In this document: one piece after another, positions 1 through 10,879 of the stretch | How positions within the stretch are numbered: position 1 is the first letter of the stretch | How the letters are laid out: the number at the start of each line of letters is the position of its first letter | Origin: Ailanthus altissimus | Lineage: Eukaryota; Streptophyta; Magnoliopsida; Sapindales; Simaroubaceae | Direction: 5' to 3' | Assembly: GCA_946807835.1 (NCBI GenBank) | Contig: OX327683.1 | Coordinates: 19,039,001 to 19,103,000 of the forward strand | Length of the DNA: 64,000 bases | Notes under the pieces: generated by a model | Database searches by the model: none | Seen by the model: the letters and a program-made list of their open reading frames with translations, nothing else | What the model was told of the DNA's origin: nothing | Made by a program: the position numbers and the translations under genes

Positions 1-365
1 TGAATGCTAAATGTGCGCTTAACACGTGTGTTAGGAGCACATGTTAAGCATGTAATGTTGCACGCGTAGCATTGAGCACACGTGCTAGCAGTGCATGTTA
101 AGCGCATAACACTTAGCACGCGTGATAAGAGAGAATGTTAAAAGTGCGCAATATTGTGTGCCTAAAGTGTTTAGCACCTATGCTAGACGCTAATCGTGCA
201 ATGTTGCGTGCCTAACGTTTAACATGCGTGCTAAGAGTATACGCTAAGTGCGCAATGTTGCACGCTTAGTGCTTAGTACACGTGCAAGTGGCCAATGCTA
301 AGTGTGTAACATATACTCCTAGCACACATGCTAAGCGCGTTAAGCATGCAATACGTAATGTATTA
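1..365. repeat. Degenerate minisatellite array, truncated by the window start
   Basis: The stretch is built from imperfect copies of a roughly 25-45 base module mixing GCATGTTAAGCGC, GCAATGTTGCACGC and CACGTGCTAAG. It is far richer in GC and CpG than the surrounding DNA. The array ends in a run of T followed by AAAAAATTAAGAAAAAA. A second array at 35,760-36,345 has the same module and the same T-run flank in opposite orientation, so this is a dispersed repeat family and not a local accident. Nothing here supports a gene; the open frames that cross it start at GTG. Confidence 0.8.
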
Positions 366-884
366 CTTTTTTTTTCCTTTAAAAAATTAAGAAAAAAATA
401 TAGTATTTGCGGATACCTGCAAGCAAATTTTTTATTGAACCCATATTTGTTTCAAATTAATTGCGGGTTTTAGTTTTGTATACCAAACCTGTTCCAAGCC
501 TGTTTTAAAATTTATCAAATCTTTCATAATACGGATAGGTTTTAGTAAATTTGCAAGTAAGTTTGCCATCTCTACATGAGATGACTAGTTGGATTGTGTG
601 AATGATAATTATGAGATAATTATTTTTTTATTAAAATTTTTTTACGTCGAAGAGTTTGATCTAAGATATTAATGATAAATGGAGTTTGATTTTACCACAT
701 GATGGGAAGGACACATGTCGAATTCTAAGCATTAGAACTTGACATGTGTCATGGTTAAGAAAAACACTCGGTTTAATGTTTTTGTGTTGACCTTTTGCAT
801 GTCAATTGTTAAACAATGCATGGTATAAAGTTAACACATAAAGCACTTAACTAGGTGGCTTAAGTGCATGAAAACATTTGTCAC
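366..884. other. AT-rich flank of the minisatellite, no gene seen
   Basis: The first 200 bases resemble the flank of the inverted copy near 35,760-35,980, so they probably belong to the same mobile or dispersed unit. The rest is AT-rich spacer with no coding signal. Confidence 0.5.
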
Positions 885-1080
885 ACAAAATGCTTAACAC
901 AAGCATGCTTAAGCAATATGTAATATTTGTCACACAAGCATGCTTAAGCAATATGTAATATTTGTCACACAAGCATGCTTAATGGTTAAGCAACATGTAA
1001 TATTTGTTGCGCAAAAATGCTTAAAGCAATATACAACACTTGGTACACATGAAAGTTTAATGGTTAAATAATATGATAAC
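885..1080. repeat. Short tandem repeat with a 35-base unit
   Basis: A 35-base unit beginning AAGCATGCTTAAGCAATATG and ending TTTGTCACAC occurs perfectly at 901-935 and 936-970. A third copy begins at 971 and diverges, and degraded copies follow to about 1,080. Each unit contains the palindrome AAGCATGCTT. There are no unique spacers, so it is not CRISPR-like. Confidence 0.85.
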
Positions 1081-1680
1081 ACTTGTCATTCATGCATGTT
1101 TAAAGTTAGGCATAACTTGATAAAAAGATGAGAAATGTACAATGAAGTAAAGAGTTAAGCATAAATGGAATGAAAAATCTAATTATGTGATAATGCTTAA
1201 GAGTTAAGTAAAGAAAAAAAATACAAAATTTAATTGCTATCATTATTCTAGAGCAAAAACTCTAACCTTTATTTTTGGTCTAGAATTGTTCATGAGACGC
1301 TCATTTATGAGTTCTATTTTTTATGATCAAATATAAATAACTGGAACACTAAATTAAAGTATATTTTTTGTATATGATTACATATTACATTTGATGTAAT
1401 GCATGTTAGAGGAAAATGTATGAAAACATTTGCTGGAGTCGTACTACATAGAAATTTTGAACATACTTAGATTTCGTTGTGTATTGTAGTTTTAGATTTT
1501 GCATCTTGCTACCCCTTCTTTCAAACTTTTGTATTCTCAATCAAGAGATTAAAAAAATTATATAAAATAGTGGGAGGACCTTTTTAAATTAAAAATATAT
1601 AAATAGTTATTTCTATGATCTAATAGCATTTTAACGATTTGAAAATGTTTAACTTATATCTCTTAATTTTTTTGTCTTAT

Positions 1681-2189
1681 GAAAATATAATGAGTTCGAG
1701 TAACTTGTAGTAACACATTCACAAAAGTGCACCAAAGTCAGCAAGTTTAATGCACGTTCATACTAATTAAAAAAATGCAGAATCTTAGCAAGCTAAATGC
1801 ATAACTCTTTGTGAATGTGTTACAACTTTTATTTATGAATATGCACACTTTATTTGCTTGCTAATTTTTTGCATTATCCATATGCATATGCTTCTTTTGG
1901 AGTTCAAGAGACATCAAAGCTATATGACTCGACTTTCAAATCATCATCTATCATTTTTTTATAAGTAATAATCTCTTTTGAAGAGGCATTTATCAGAAAT
2001 ATTTTTGGACATCTTTTAATCAATCACGTATCCAAATTTAAAACAATTCTACAATTTATTAATTAATTAGAGTAATTTTTGACACCTTTTAATTGGTGTG
2101 CATCAAATATGCATGCCAACCGGTTGCTCGAACTCATTATATCTTCACCATTAAGTTTGTTCACTTTGATGCACTTTTGTGAATGTGCC
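1681..2189. repeat. Segment with paired inverted repeats
   Basis: The 24 bases at 1,681-1,704 (GAAAATATAATGAGTTCGAG and on) match the reverse complement of 2,123-2,146 with two mismatches. A second pair, ACATTCACAAAAGTGCACCA near 1,713, matches the reverse complement of about 2,163-2,189. The two pairs do not nest as one simple hairpin, so this may be two overlapping or rearranged fold-back elements. No coding content is visible. Confidence 0.6.
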
Positions 2190-4725
2190 ACGAGAAAAGG
2201 ATCTCAGTATGACATGGCTCAAATTTGTTAAGCTACTTTTATTTGCTGTTGGTCTTATTTTATTAGCTCATTTTAGCCGTATATTTTTGCTTTTCTTCAA
2301 ATGGATGCATGCTGATGATGATGGAATTGTGCTACGGTTAGAACAATGCGTCTTCTAATTCAATAAAAATCATATTTATTTTTTTCTTTGTTTTAACTTA
2401 ATAACTTGAGGTTTGGAGAGTAACTTCATTTTCATTTGTATTTAGTTGAATAATTTTGTGAAGTTGAATCATGTGCTTTTTATGTGCAAATACAGAAATT
2501 AGTTAAGAAGAAAATAGAGAGATCCAATAATGAATTACCAAAATTTTGAATTTTGGAGTAAGGCAAGAGTGAATTCATATTTGGCTATTGTGTCTTTGGC
2601 ATTACAATGTGCAAACGATTGCTCCTAAATGTAATTGATAGTTGCAGTGTCTTTGTAGAGCGAGCAGCGATCGTTTGGAAAACGAGTCGGTTTGTCTGGA
2701 ATGACTATCATGTGGTTTTTTAAATCGCGGTGATATAGTTCCCATGATTTATGTGTTTGAAAGTGGATTACCTATTAAAAAGCTACTGTGATTTAATACT
2801 ATTAATTTATTATTTAATTTAAAATTTTAATTTGATAAGTAAAGATTTAATATTATTATTAAAGATAAATTTTTAATAATTTTTCTTATGTGAAATATGG
2901 ATTTTAATAGGTCTAAACTAGATGGATCTCTTTCTCATGTTAAATGTGAATTTTAATAGGCTTGAATCAGGTGAATTCTTTCGTATTAAAGATAAATTTT
3001 TAATAATTTTTTTTTCATTTTGTAGATTGAAAACTAAGGTAGATATTGTCTAATATTAATATTAAATATAAGTCTTTAAAAAAATTTTCTCACGTGAAAT
3101 ATAAATTTTAATAAATCTAAACTAATTGAATTCCTCTCACGTGAAATATAGATTTAATATGTTTGAACTAGATGGATCTTTTTATTTAATAGATTAAAAA
3201 TTAATTAAAAATAAAGATATAAGAGTTTAAATTTAAGATTTTAATTTTAATATTATATTAATTTATTATTCAATTTAAAAATTTATACTGATAGATGAAA
3301 ACTCAATAATAATGATAAAGACAAATCTTTAACAAATACAATGAAAATTTAGAGAATTTAGAGGGGATGAAACTGATTGAGAATTCAATAAGTTTTGTCA
3401 TACTTGGTTTAAATGCACAAAAAATCGTTAATGTAACGAGGTTTGTCGGGTATTCATGTCTTCCAAAATATGAAGTGCTTGTTTTTGTTAGGGTTCTGAT
3501 ATGGTAGCTGAAGAGTTTAATACTCAAGTCTCCAAGATGAAGTTATAGTGTGGTCTCTGGTTCTCCTTGACCGTTGCGTCATTTTCATTAGTTATTGTCA
3601 TCGCCCATGTGCATGTTCACTTTTTTTTGGATAATTGAGAAGTACACATGGCAATAATTCATTGGACAGGGAACAATGCTCTTGGGAGTACCCAAGATTT
3701 AGTCAATGACTTTGTACACTTCTAACCATTTTGAACCTGCTTTGAAAATATTCATAGCCAGTCGGTTATTTGTATATGAACTCTAATTTTGTACAGTTTA
3801 AATAGCATTTATGTGTAATTGTGTTAACAATTTAGCAGTAAAAATTAACAGTATATTTATCTCTATTGTAATGGAGGTTTTAAATTCAATTTTTCCTTTC
3901 ATGTCCAAACAAAAAAAATGATGAGCATTTATGTAAGTACCTTTACGATCTCTCGTAATTTTTACTGATGTTTTCAGAGGTTTCTGGTTGTGTAAAAAGC
4001 AATGGCAGATATGACATGAAAATCATTAATATTTGTCTTTGCATGCATTCTGGACCAATGTGAAAGTCATATGCAAAGGTGCATGTATTGATAAAATTTT
4101 CACTTTACAACTCCTACGATGATAAATATCTTCAGCTTTAACACAATGGCATAAGAATTTGACAACTGATATCAAGAAACTATCAATAAGCATATTTAGT
4201 AGGGAAGAGAAAACGGATACATACATCTATCTATCTAACGAAACGGGAACTGCAACATAAATCTTCGACAATTAACACATCGGTTTCATGTCATAAAACA
4301 ATATGAATGGTGAAACGAGTAATTTTTCAATTTTCATTAATTGATCAATATGACAAATGTTAATAACAGAGTAATTGTATGTAGATCCAATGATACAACC
4401 CTTTCCTGAAAGAATAAAAAAGGTAGTGTAAAACAATATTTCCTCCACAACCCCAAGCTGGGAATAATAGAAGACGAATCAGTCGCTTAATTTTATTGGA
4501 TTTGTCTACTTTTTGTCTAATCCTGCAGTTGCTGATACAAATTGGAAACCTAGTTGCTCAAGCTTCCCAGGAACAAAAAAATTATAGAACTTGAAGTGGG
4601 CGAAATCCACGACACCAACTGCTAGCACGTAGCCCAAACTTGCTGCCAGGAAGGTTGCTGCTGTCCTGGCATGGTGGTAACAAACTATAAGAGATTGCAC
4701 ATATTTGCTTTCCCATGATGGTCCC
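2190..4725. other. AT-rich intergenic spacer
   Basis: Long AT-rich stretch containing a degenerate tandem repeat at 2,885-3,185 (listed separately). No open frame resembling a known protein was found. The last few hundred bases, about 4,260-4,725, are the likely 3' untranslated and downstream region of the minus-strand transporter gene. Confidence 0.5.
2885..3185. repeat. Degenerate tandem repeat, period about 50 bases
   Basis: At least four diverged copies of a unit like CTCACGTGAAATATAGATTT followed by AATAGGTCTAAACTAGATGG start near 2,885, 2,935, 3,089 and 3,136. Between the second and third copies lies a partly repeated TAAAGATAAATTTTTAATAA segment. Confidence 0.6.
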
Positions 4726-7700
4726 TCATTTGCTTCGTTTCTTCGCTTCACTATAGAGGATAACTCCAAACACTGTGAGTGTGTAACCAAGCATTCCAGT
4801 AACAGACACTGGATTTCTGAAAATCAAAATGGAAACCACAACAGCCACTGCACCCTTTGCATTTCCAAGTACCTGGATGAGCCCAAAACATTTTTAATCT
4901 CAAAGCTAAATACCCATCTTCAAAATGAAGCAATGCTTTAGAAAAATCATATATATATATATATATATATATTTGAAAAAAAGGAAGTAATTAACATATA
5001 GGTGCATCAGAGAAATTTAATTCACAATGACAAGCGGCGTGCAAAGTTTCCTAAACTAGAGAGAAAAGAATATATAATCTAAGATTTCAGGCATCAGTCC
5101 TCTTAAAGTAGTAGAATTATACTCAAAGAATCCATCACTCCATCAAGTTGACATTTCAAACAAAATAAGTTGGTTTAGAGTTAACCTGCATGTCATACAC
5201 AATTAGAACAATACAACAGGTAAGATTCGGAGTAGGTAAAATTGAAGGTGGAATATAAACCTGCTTCTCAAATGTAAAGTTCAACCTATGAATCAATTTT
5301 GGCAAAAATCTTATCCTCAAATGCCTTCAACTTAAACAAAAATTCATGTATATACTGTACAAATTGGTTATATGCTGCATGTGACAAAACCAAAAATATT
5401 TATCCTTTTGTCGTCCTTGATGTTGCCTTGCACTTCTTAAACATGATTTTTTCATCAACCTTACATCTTCTTTCATAATTCCATCTCAATATGCCACTTA
5501 ATCTATGCTCATCCATTGAATCCAAAAGCATGATACGAAACTGCACATGAAGCAGGGGAAAGAAAAAGTAGGAACTGTCTACAAAATAATATTTTCTAAG
5601 ATCAACCAGTTCTACTTTTTCCTTAAGATGGCTGCTTAAATCTGAGAAGGGAACCTTGGAAAGCTATAAATTCTGTCTCAGTAGACTGAACTCCTTGCAC
5701 ACAACATACCCATGGGTCTTGACCAAGTACAGTTTTCAGCATTACTGTAGGCATCCAATGCAAAAGAAAATGAATCCCAAAAGACACATATGTAATATTT
5801 CTCAAGAAGCAGCTTCACCACCAGAGATTGTTTTCATATATAGCTTTCAGAAAACAGAAACCAAAATTCTGTGGTTTCTAAATTCCTTCATTAACAATGT
5901 TCAAATCCTCCCATAAAAAAAAGCATATCCACTTAAAATGACCAGGCTTATAACCATCACCAAAGTCCTTATGTCCAAAAAAACAAATATTCACTTAATA
6001 TGATCCTTAGATTGCAAATACAATTTCTCGTTATAATTTCCATTAATCATGAGAAATGTAACCTCACCTCAAGGCTAAGGCTTTCCTATAGTCAAACCAG
6101 ATCCTTATCACAGTGCCCCCAGAATTTTTAACAGAACCAGCATTAAGTCACCATACTAGATTCTTCGTGGTGACTTAACTGCAAGTGAAGTTGCAACTTT
6201 CAATTCCTATTTGTCAAAAGTCATGTTCTACTCTCCATAACCATTATGAATATCATATTCCATAATCAGATTTGAGTCCACTCCTTAAATGATAAAATGA
6301 TTGCAATAGATTTATTTAAATACAGGGATACACAGCTAGATTTTTAAAATGTGTGAGTTAACTTCTTACTTTTTCTGAGGGTTAGAAGAACATTGAGATT
6401 TTAGGGCCTAAATACTGAAGCACACAGAAGATTTTGATGGAAATTATCCAAAAACACACTGGAAGATACCATATTGAGAGGTTAGGCATACCTGAAGGGT
6501 CAAAGCACTGGTATGTTTTGTGACCAAAAAGTTGGTCAGGTTCACAAAATAAGCAAGTGCTGAATTGAATAGCAGATACCAGATGATCTTGTTGTCATCT
6601 CTAGCAAGTGCAAGCGTAATACCAACCACGTTTTTTTCCATAATAAGTGTTGCAGGGAGTAGAAACACAACAGCTATTGGAGCCATGTATAGAAGGAGGT
6701 TCATGGAATTTAGCTTCTCCCTAGAATAGAGAAATAAGTATTTCAGTATCCATTTCTAGTTGCAGAAATGAATGAAACATAGAACTAAGAACAATTGCTG
6801 TCAACAGAAGCAAACTAATACAGAATCCTTACCCTTCAGAAGATAGTAAAATCCCTTGTAGCACTGATTTGAGTGCCCTTGCAGCTGTAGCTGCTATACA
6901 CATTATAAATCCAAATAGGTGGAAACTTGGTTCACCCTATAGCCATAAAAGAAAGATGAAAACAATGAGAAACAAAATAGTGAGCTTGAATGACATAAGT
7001 TACATTATTGAAGATAAATTCACAAGGATCTAGATATAACAATATGATTTTAAGAAAAGTGAATTCTACATAGGTATGCGATTCCAAGAATGCACACTTC
7101 TCATGCTAAACCATCTATGGTCAAATTAATCAAATAGAAGTGAAAAAATTACAAAAACTGCTAGTGAAAAGATACATATTGAAATTATACTTTGACTTTC
7201 AATTTAGCTGCCAAACTAGCTGATTCAAAAAGTGAAGACTTTTGTATCTTCTGAATGTCTTTCTATAGAAAGATTTGCAATGTTCTGCAATTGCACTAAC
7301 CATCTTAAGAAAAGCTCCATGTATTAACAACTACCATGAAACAAAATATGAAAAAACCAAATGTTGTCATTCTTTCCTTTTCAACTTCCTTTCTAGCAAA
7401 CTAAAGTGAGTGCAAAGGAATTGTCTTTCCCTACAAAGTCAAAACTAAATTTAACCTAAACACTTGTATTCAGCTCAATTGCATTAGCTCCCGCCAAACT
7501 AAGAAACACTTACAAAAAGATTAATTTAAAACTAAAACCACAAACAAAATCCCAATAGCACAATAAAAATATCAACTTCACCAAAAACCCACCAATCAAA
7601 AATACTTGTATTAAGCTCAATGGGGGCTTAATCCTAGCTCCTGCCTAATCAAGAATCACTCACAAAATGCTTGATATAAACCAAACCTACAAACAAATCC

Positions 7701-8259
7701 CTAATTAAAAAATAAAAAATGCAAACTTTATTAAAAACACACAAACCCATTACCCAAATTAACACAAAAAAATACGAAAATTTAATTTTAAAAGCCCTAA
7801 AGAATCAAAATTACATACCCCGCTGGCGATAATAACTCCAGTGACGACGGGAATGAGGGTCACATACGTGAGCCAAGCCTCTCGTTTGAGGGTCATCAAG
7901 TAAGCAAAAATGGCAGTGAAGAATGGCGTGGTAGCACCGACGGCCTGATTGAAAGAGACGGGGAGGAAACGCAAGGAGACATTGCCGAACACGACGGAGA
8001 TACAGAAGATGAAAGAGAGAGCGGATATTTTGAGGAATTGGAGGCGAGATCGGATGGTTTGCATGGGGACCATCTTCATCCAAGCAATGGCGATGTAGCT
8101 GAGCAAAGAACAAGCGGTCATGTGACACATGGTCAAAAAGATCGGGTACTTGAAGCCATAGTTGCTTAGTAAGTACTTGTTCAGTAACAATACTCCGATG
8201 TTGGACGAGTACCATGCTGTTACCAGCCCCACGGTGAAGAGTTTACTGGAGCTCTTCAT
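4726..8259 (-). CDS. TPT/EamA-family sugar-phosphate or nucleotide-sugar translocator (At3g11320/At5g05820-like)
   Basis: Complete gene with four coding exons: 8259-7819, 6936-6833, 6720-6492 and 4872-4726. Introns follow GT-AG and the phases join cleanly. The predicted protein has 306 residues, close to its Arabidopsis relatives (about 308). It starts [20 protein letters not shown] and ends in a lysine-rich tail, SEAKKRSK. Hydrophobic segments cover nearly the whole length, as expected for a ten-helix TPT/EamA transporter. Recognisable family stretches include [20 protein letters not shown] (exon 1), [13 protein letters not shown] (exon 2), [13 protein letters not shown] (exon 3) and [15 protein letters not shown] (exon 4). 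From family knowledge the clade sits in Golgi or other endomembranes and includes UDP-uronic acid transporters; the exact substrate cannot be read from sequence. Intron 3 is long (1,619 bases) and carries an AT microsatellite near 4,950. A TATA box and CT-rich leader lie upstream. No disruption seen. Confidence 0.95.
7459..7745. repeat. Diverged tandem duplication inside transporter intron 1
   Basis: The segment from about 7,459 (ACACTTGTATTCAGCTCAAT) recurs from about 7,605 (ACTTGTATTAAGCTCAATGG). Both are followed by similar runs (TAGCTCC.GCC, AAAATGC, ACAAACAAA.TCCC). The period is about 148 bases with many mismatches. It lies within the intron and does not touch the exon 1 donor at 7,818-7,817. 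Confidence 0.55.
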
Positions 8260-8465
8260 CGTTTTGGTTTTGAATTTTTTGTGGTGTCGGTGGGTGTGCG
8301 GTGATCGGACGGCTGAGATATTTATTTATTTTTTTTGTATTTTTGGGCGAGATTAAGGACTTTGATTAGGTGCGGTGATATGTAGAGTGAGGAAGTGGAT
8401 CTACCATTGGATCTGGGGAGAAATGGGGGTTCGTTGGCTCAACAATAAAGAGAGAAAAGGCTGAG

Positions 8466-8525
8466 GAGAGAGAGAGAGAGAGATAAAGAATAACGAAGAA
8501 GAAGGAGGAGGAGGAGGAGGAGGTA
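8466..8525. repeat. CT and GAG microsatellites in the transporter leader
   Basis: On the plus strand an (AG)n run near 8,468-8,482 is followed by a (GAG)n run near 8,503-8,522. On the sense (minus) strand these read as (CTC)n then (CT)n between the TATA box at about 8,575 and the start codon at 8,259, so they fall in the probable 5' untranslated region. CT-rich leaders are common in plant genes. Confidence 0.85.
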
Positions 8526-8568
8526 AACGCGTTAATGGGAGTGATACGGGTCCGGGTTTTGAATTTGG

Positions 8569-8580
8569 GTATTTATAGTT
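8569..8580 (-). promoter_or_regulatory. Probable TATA box of the translocator gene
   Basis: On the minus strand the sequence reads AACTATAAATAC, a good plant TATA box. A start site about 30 bases downstream would give a leader of roughly 280 bases ahead of the ATG at 8,259, containing the CT-rich microsatellite. The start site is inferred. Confidence 0.6.
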
Positions 8581-8599
8581 TGTATTCCATTTTCATTGT

Positions 8600-10430
8600 T
8601 TTATTCTTTTTTTTTAAATTATTTATTTCTGTATTTTGTATTTATTTATTGATTTGTTTGTTTGTTAATTTAGTCCCATTTAGATGGGGATGATAGCACC
8701 CGGGTCCTTAACTTATTACGTTTTCACCAATTAGGATACAAGTTTGCTATCTGTCTCAAATGAATCCAGACTCCTAATTGACCAACTAAAAACCCTTTAT
8801 ATGTATTTTTGTTAAGCCAACAGTGTCGTCAATCATATTATGAACATTTAAATACATAGTATGATTCTATAATATATTATAAATAATATCAAAGTCATGA
8901 ATTAAATAGACGACACCACATTAATGTGACAATATCACTTATCATAATGTGAATAATTTCACTCACTAAATTATTTCACTTTTTTTAAATCATTGAGAAT
9001 ATATAATACATTAAGGCTTGCTCAAATTATTTTGTACCAAATTGAAAAAAAGAAATGTCCTATAAATTAAGGGACGAAAATACTTACATCCTATAACATT
9101 TAAACACTCCCATATCCACAAATTGTGAGTACTGAGTACTGCCCTTATAATATCAAATAAAATAAGGGTTGGTGTATAATCTAACATTGAAAATACCTTT
9201 TAGCTTGTAAAAGGTTGAGGCGACTCAATAGTTGAAGTGTTTCACACTCATATTTTTAAATCATAGGTTTGAGTCACTAAATTGCCTTCCCCCTCAAGTT
9301 GCAATGCAAAACTCACAAAGAACCCTCGGGTTGTTTTAGAATAGGGACCTATTAGATATGAATGAAACAAATTGTATCCATACTTAAGAAATCATGAAGA
9401 GCAGAGGATCTGAATGTTATTATTTATAAAATAAATGCTACTTGGAATGTGATGTGAAAATGTGTAGGGTAAGGAAAGTAGATTTTTGACTTTGAAAGGT
9501 TCCATTTTCATGTGATGTCTTCTAACTTTTTAAAGATAAAAAGAAATTAGATTATTATTAAGTTATTTAATGGAAAATTAATTAGAAAAAAAATGAAAAG
9601 ATTGTTGTAATGTAACTTAATTTTTATTTTTATACTTGGAATTGGAACATAAATTCTTAACCCTTCAATTCTCATAAACTAACGAATGATTGAGTGTACA
9701 AAAATCTCAATGCGAAGTAATTTGCAAATTAGTTGTGCTTATTTAAATTTATTTCCATCTTATTGCGATTTGCGAATAAAATCAATAATTTATTTGCATA
9801 AGAAATTTATGAAAGTATATAAACAACTCAATTTTGGGCGTTAGACGTATTTTTATAGAAATAAAAGCACATAAATAAGGGCGGTTTTTTTTTGGGGGTA
9901 TAATTAAGAGAATAATGCAACCTTTATTATTTAATTTAAGAATTTGATTGATTGGTTTGGTTTGTTTTGAGAAATAAGCAATAAAAGTATTAAAATAAAG
10001 AGAATACGTGTATGAGCAAGATAAGACTTTTAAGATCCAATTTCTTGGACCATAGTCTACGGAGGTAGGTCAAAACGCAGCCTAGATAATTTAATTAAAA
10101 TATTTGGTAATGTTTAACAGGGCCAATGATAATTATGTCCTATAAAATTGATTCTAATTACATTTAAAATACTTATTTTAACTTTATTTCATTAATTTTT
10201 ACCCTTAATTTAAATGATAAAAGAGTAAAATAATTAATTTATTGAAAAATTAAAATTTACATCTTCTTTTCAAATTATCACTAATCACGGTGACCACCAC
10301 CTTTACTATTGGACAATTACAAATAATTGATTACAATTTGATTTAAAATTAATATTATCAAACTCAAAATTTTATGATTTATGTGAATTATAAATCAAAA
10401 TTTTATTATCAAACTCACCAGTGAATTTTT
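8600..10430. other. AT-rich intergenic spacer
   Basis: No gene recognised. A stretch at 9,425-9,490 (AAATGCTACTTGGAATGTGA and on) resembles 19,075-19,130, just upstream of the decayed O-fucosyltransferase exon, and may be a relic of a shared repeat. A weak tRNA-like B box (GGTTTGAGTC) near 9,265 could mark an old SINE but is not convincing. Confidence 0.45.
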
Positions 10431-10435
10431 TTTTT

Positions 10436-10870
10436 ATCAACAAAGTACTGTAGAAGTGCCAAAACAAATCAAGAGGTGATCTGTCCAATGACAATGACGG
10501 TGCATGTCATCACCATCATAATTGATGGTGCACAATGGTGGTCACTGTTATCTAAGGCGAGATGACGATAGTCGTCAAACAATGAGGTGATGACATGCAC
10601 CGTCACTATCATTGGACAGATCGCCTCCTGATTTGTTTTGGCACTTCTACAATACTTTGTTAATAAAATAAAATTCACCATCTCATAAATTATAAAATTT
10701 TGTTTAACAACTATCGTCATCTCGCCTTAGATAGCAGTGACCACCATTGTGCACCATCAATTAATGGGGCAATGACATGCATTGCGACTACCATTAGACA
10801 GATCAGACGTTGTTTGTTGTTAAATGTCGATCTATCCAATGATAGTGACAATGCATGTTATCGCCTCGTC
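10436..10870. repeat. Complex fold-back element with stacked inverted repeats
   Basis: Arm A (about 10,436-10,513, containing GTAGAAGTGCCAAAACAAAT and CATGTCATCAC) is the near-perfect reverse complement of about 10,587-10,664, so these roughly 78-base arms could form a hairpin. The loop between them (about 10,514-10,586, with GGTGCACAATGGTGGTCACT) is itself the reverse complement of about 10,703-10,762. Two further partial copies of arm A follow, one inverted (about 10,770-10,805) and one direct (about 10,826-10,866). The order is A, B, A', B', A', A. No transposase is seen; a MITE or fold-back element is the likely explanation. Confidence 0.85.
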
Positions 10871-10879
10871 ATTTGACAA

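Noticed and set aside
282..473. Open frame over the first minisatellite, similar to one over the inverted copy at 35,722-36,126
   Set aside because: Both come from the same repeat family, start at non-ATG codons or within repeat, and have compositions dictated by the minisatellite.
901..970. Two perfect 35-base repeats resembling a CRISPR unit
   Set aside because: The copies are directly adjacent with no spacers, the genome is a plant, and no cas genes exist.
5656..5916. Plus-strand open frame of 86 codons
   Set aside because: It lies inside intron 3 of the minus-strand translocator gene and matches no known family.
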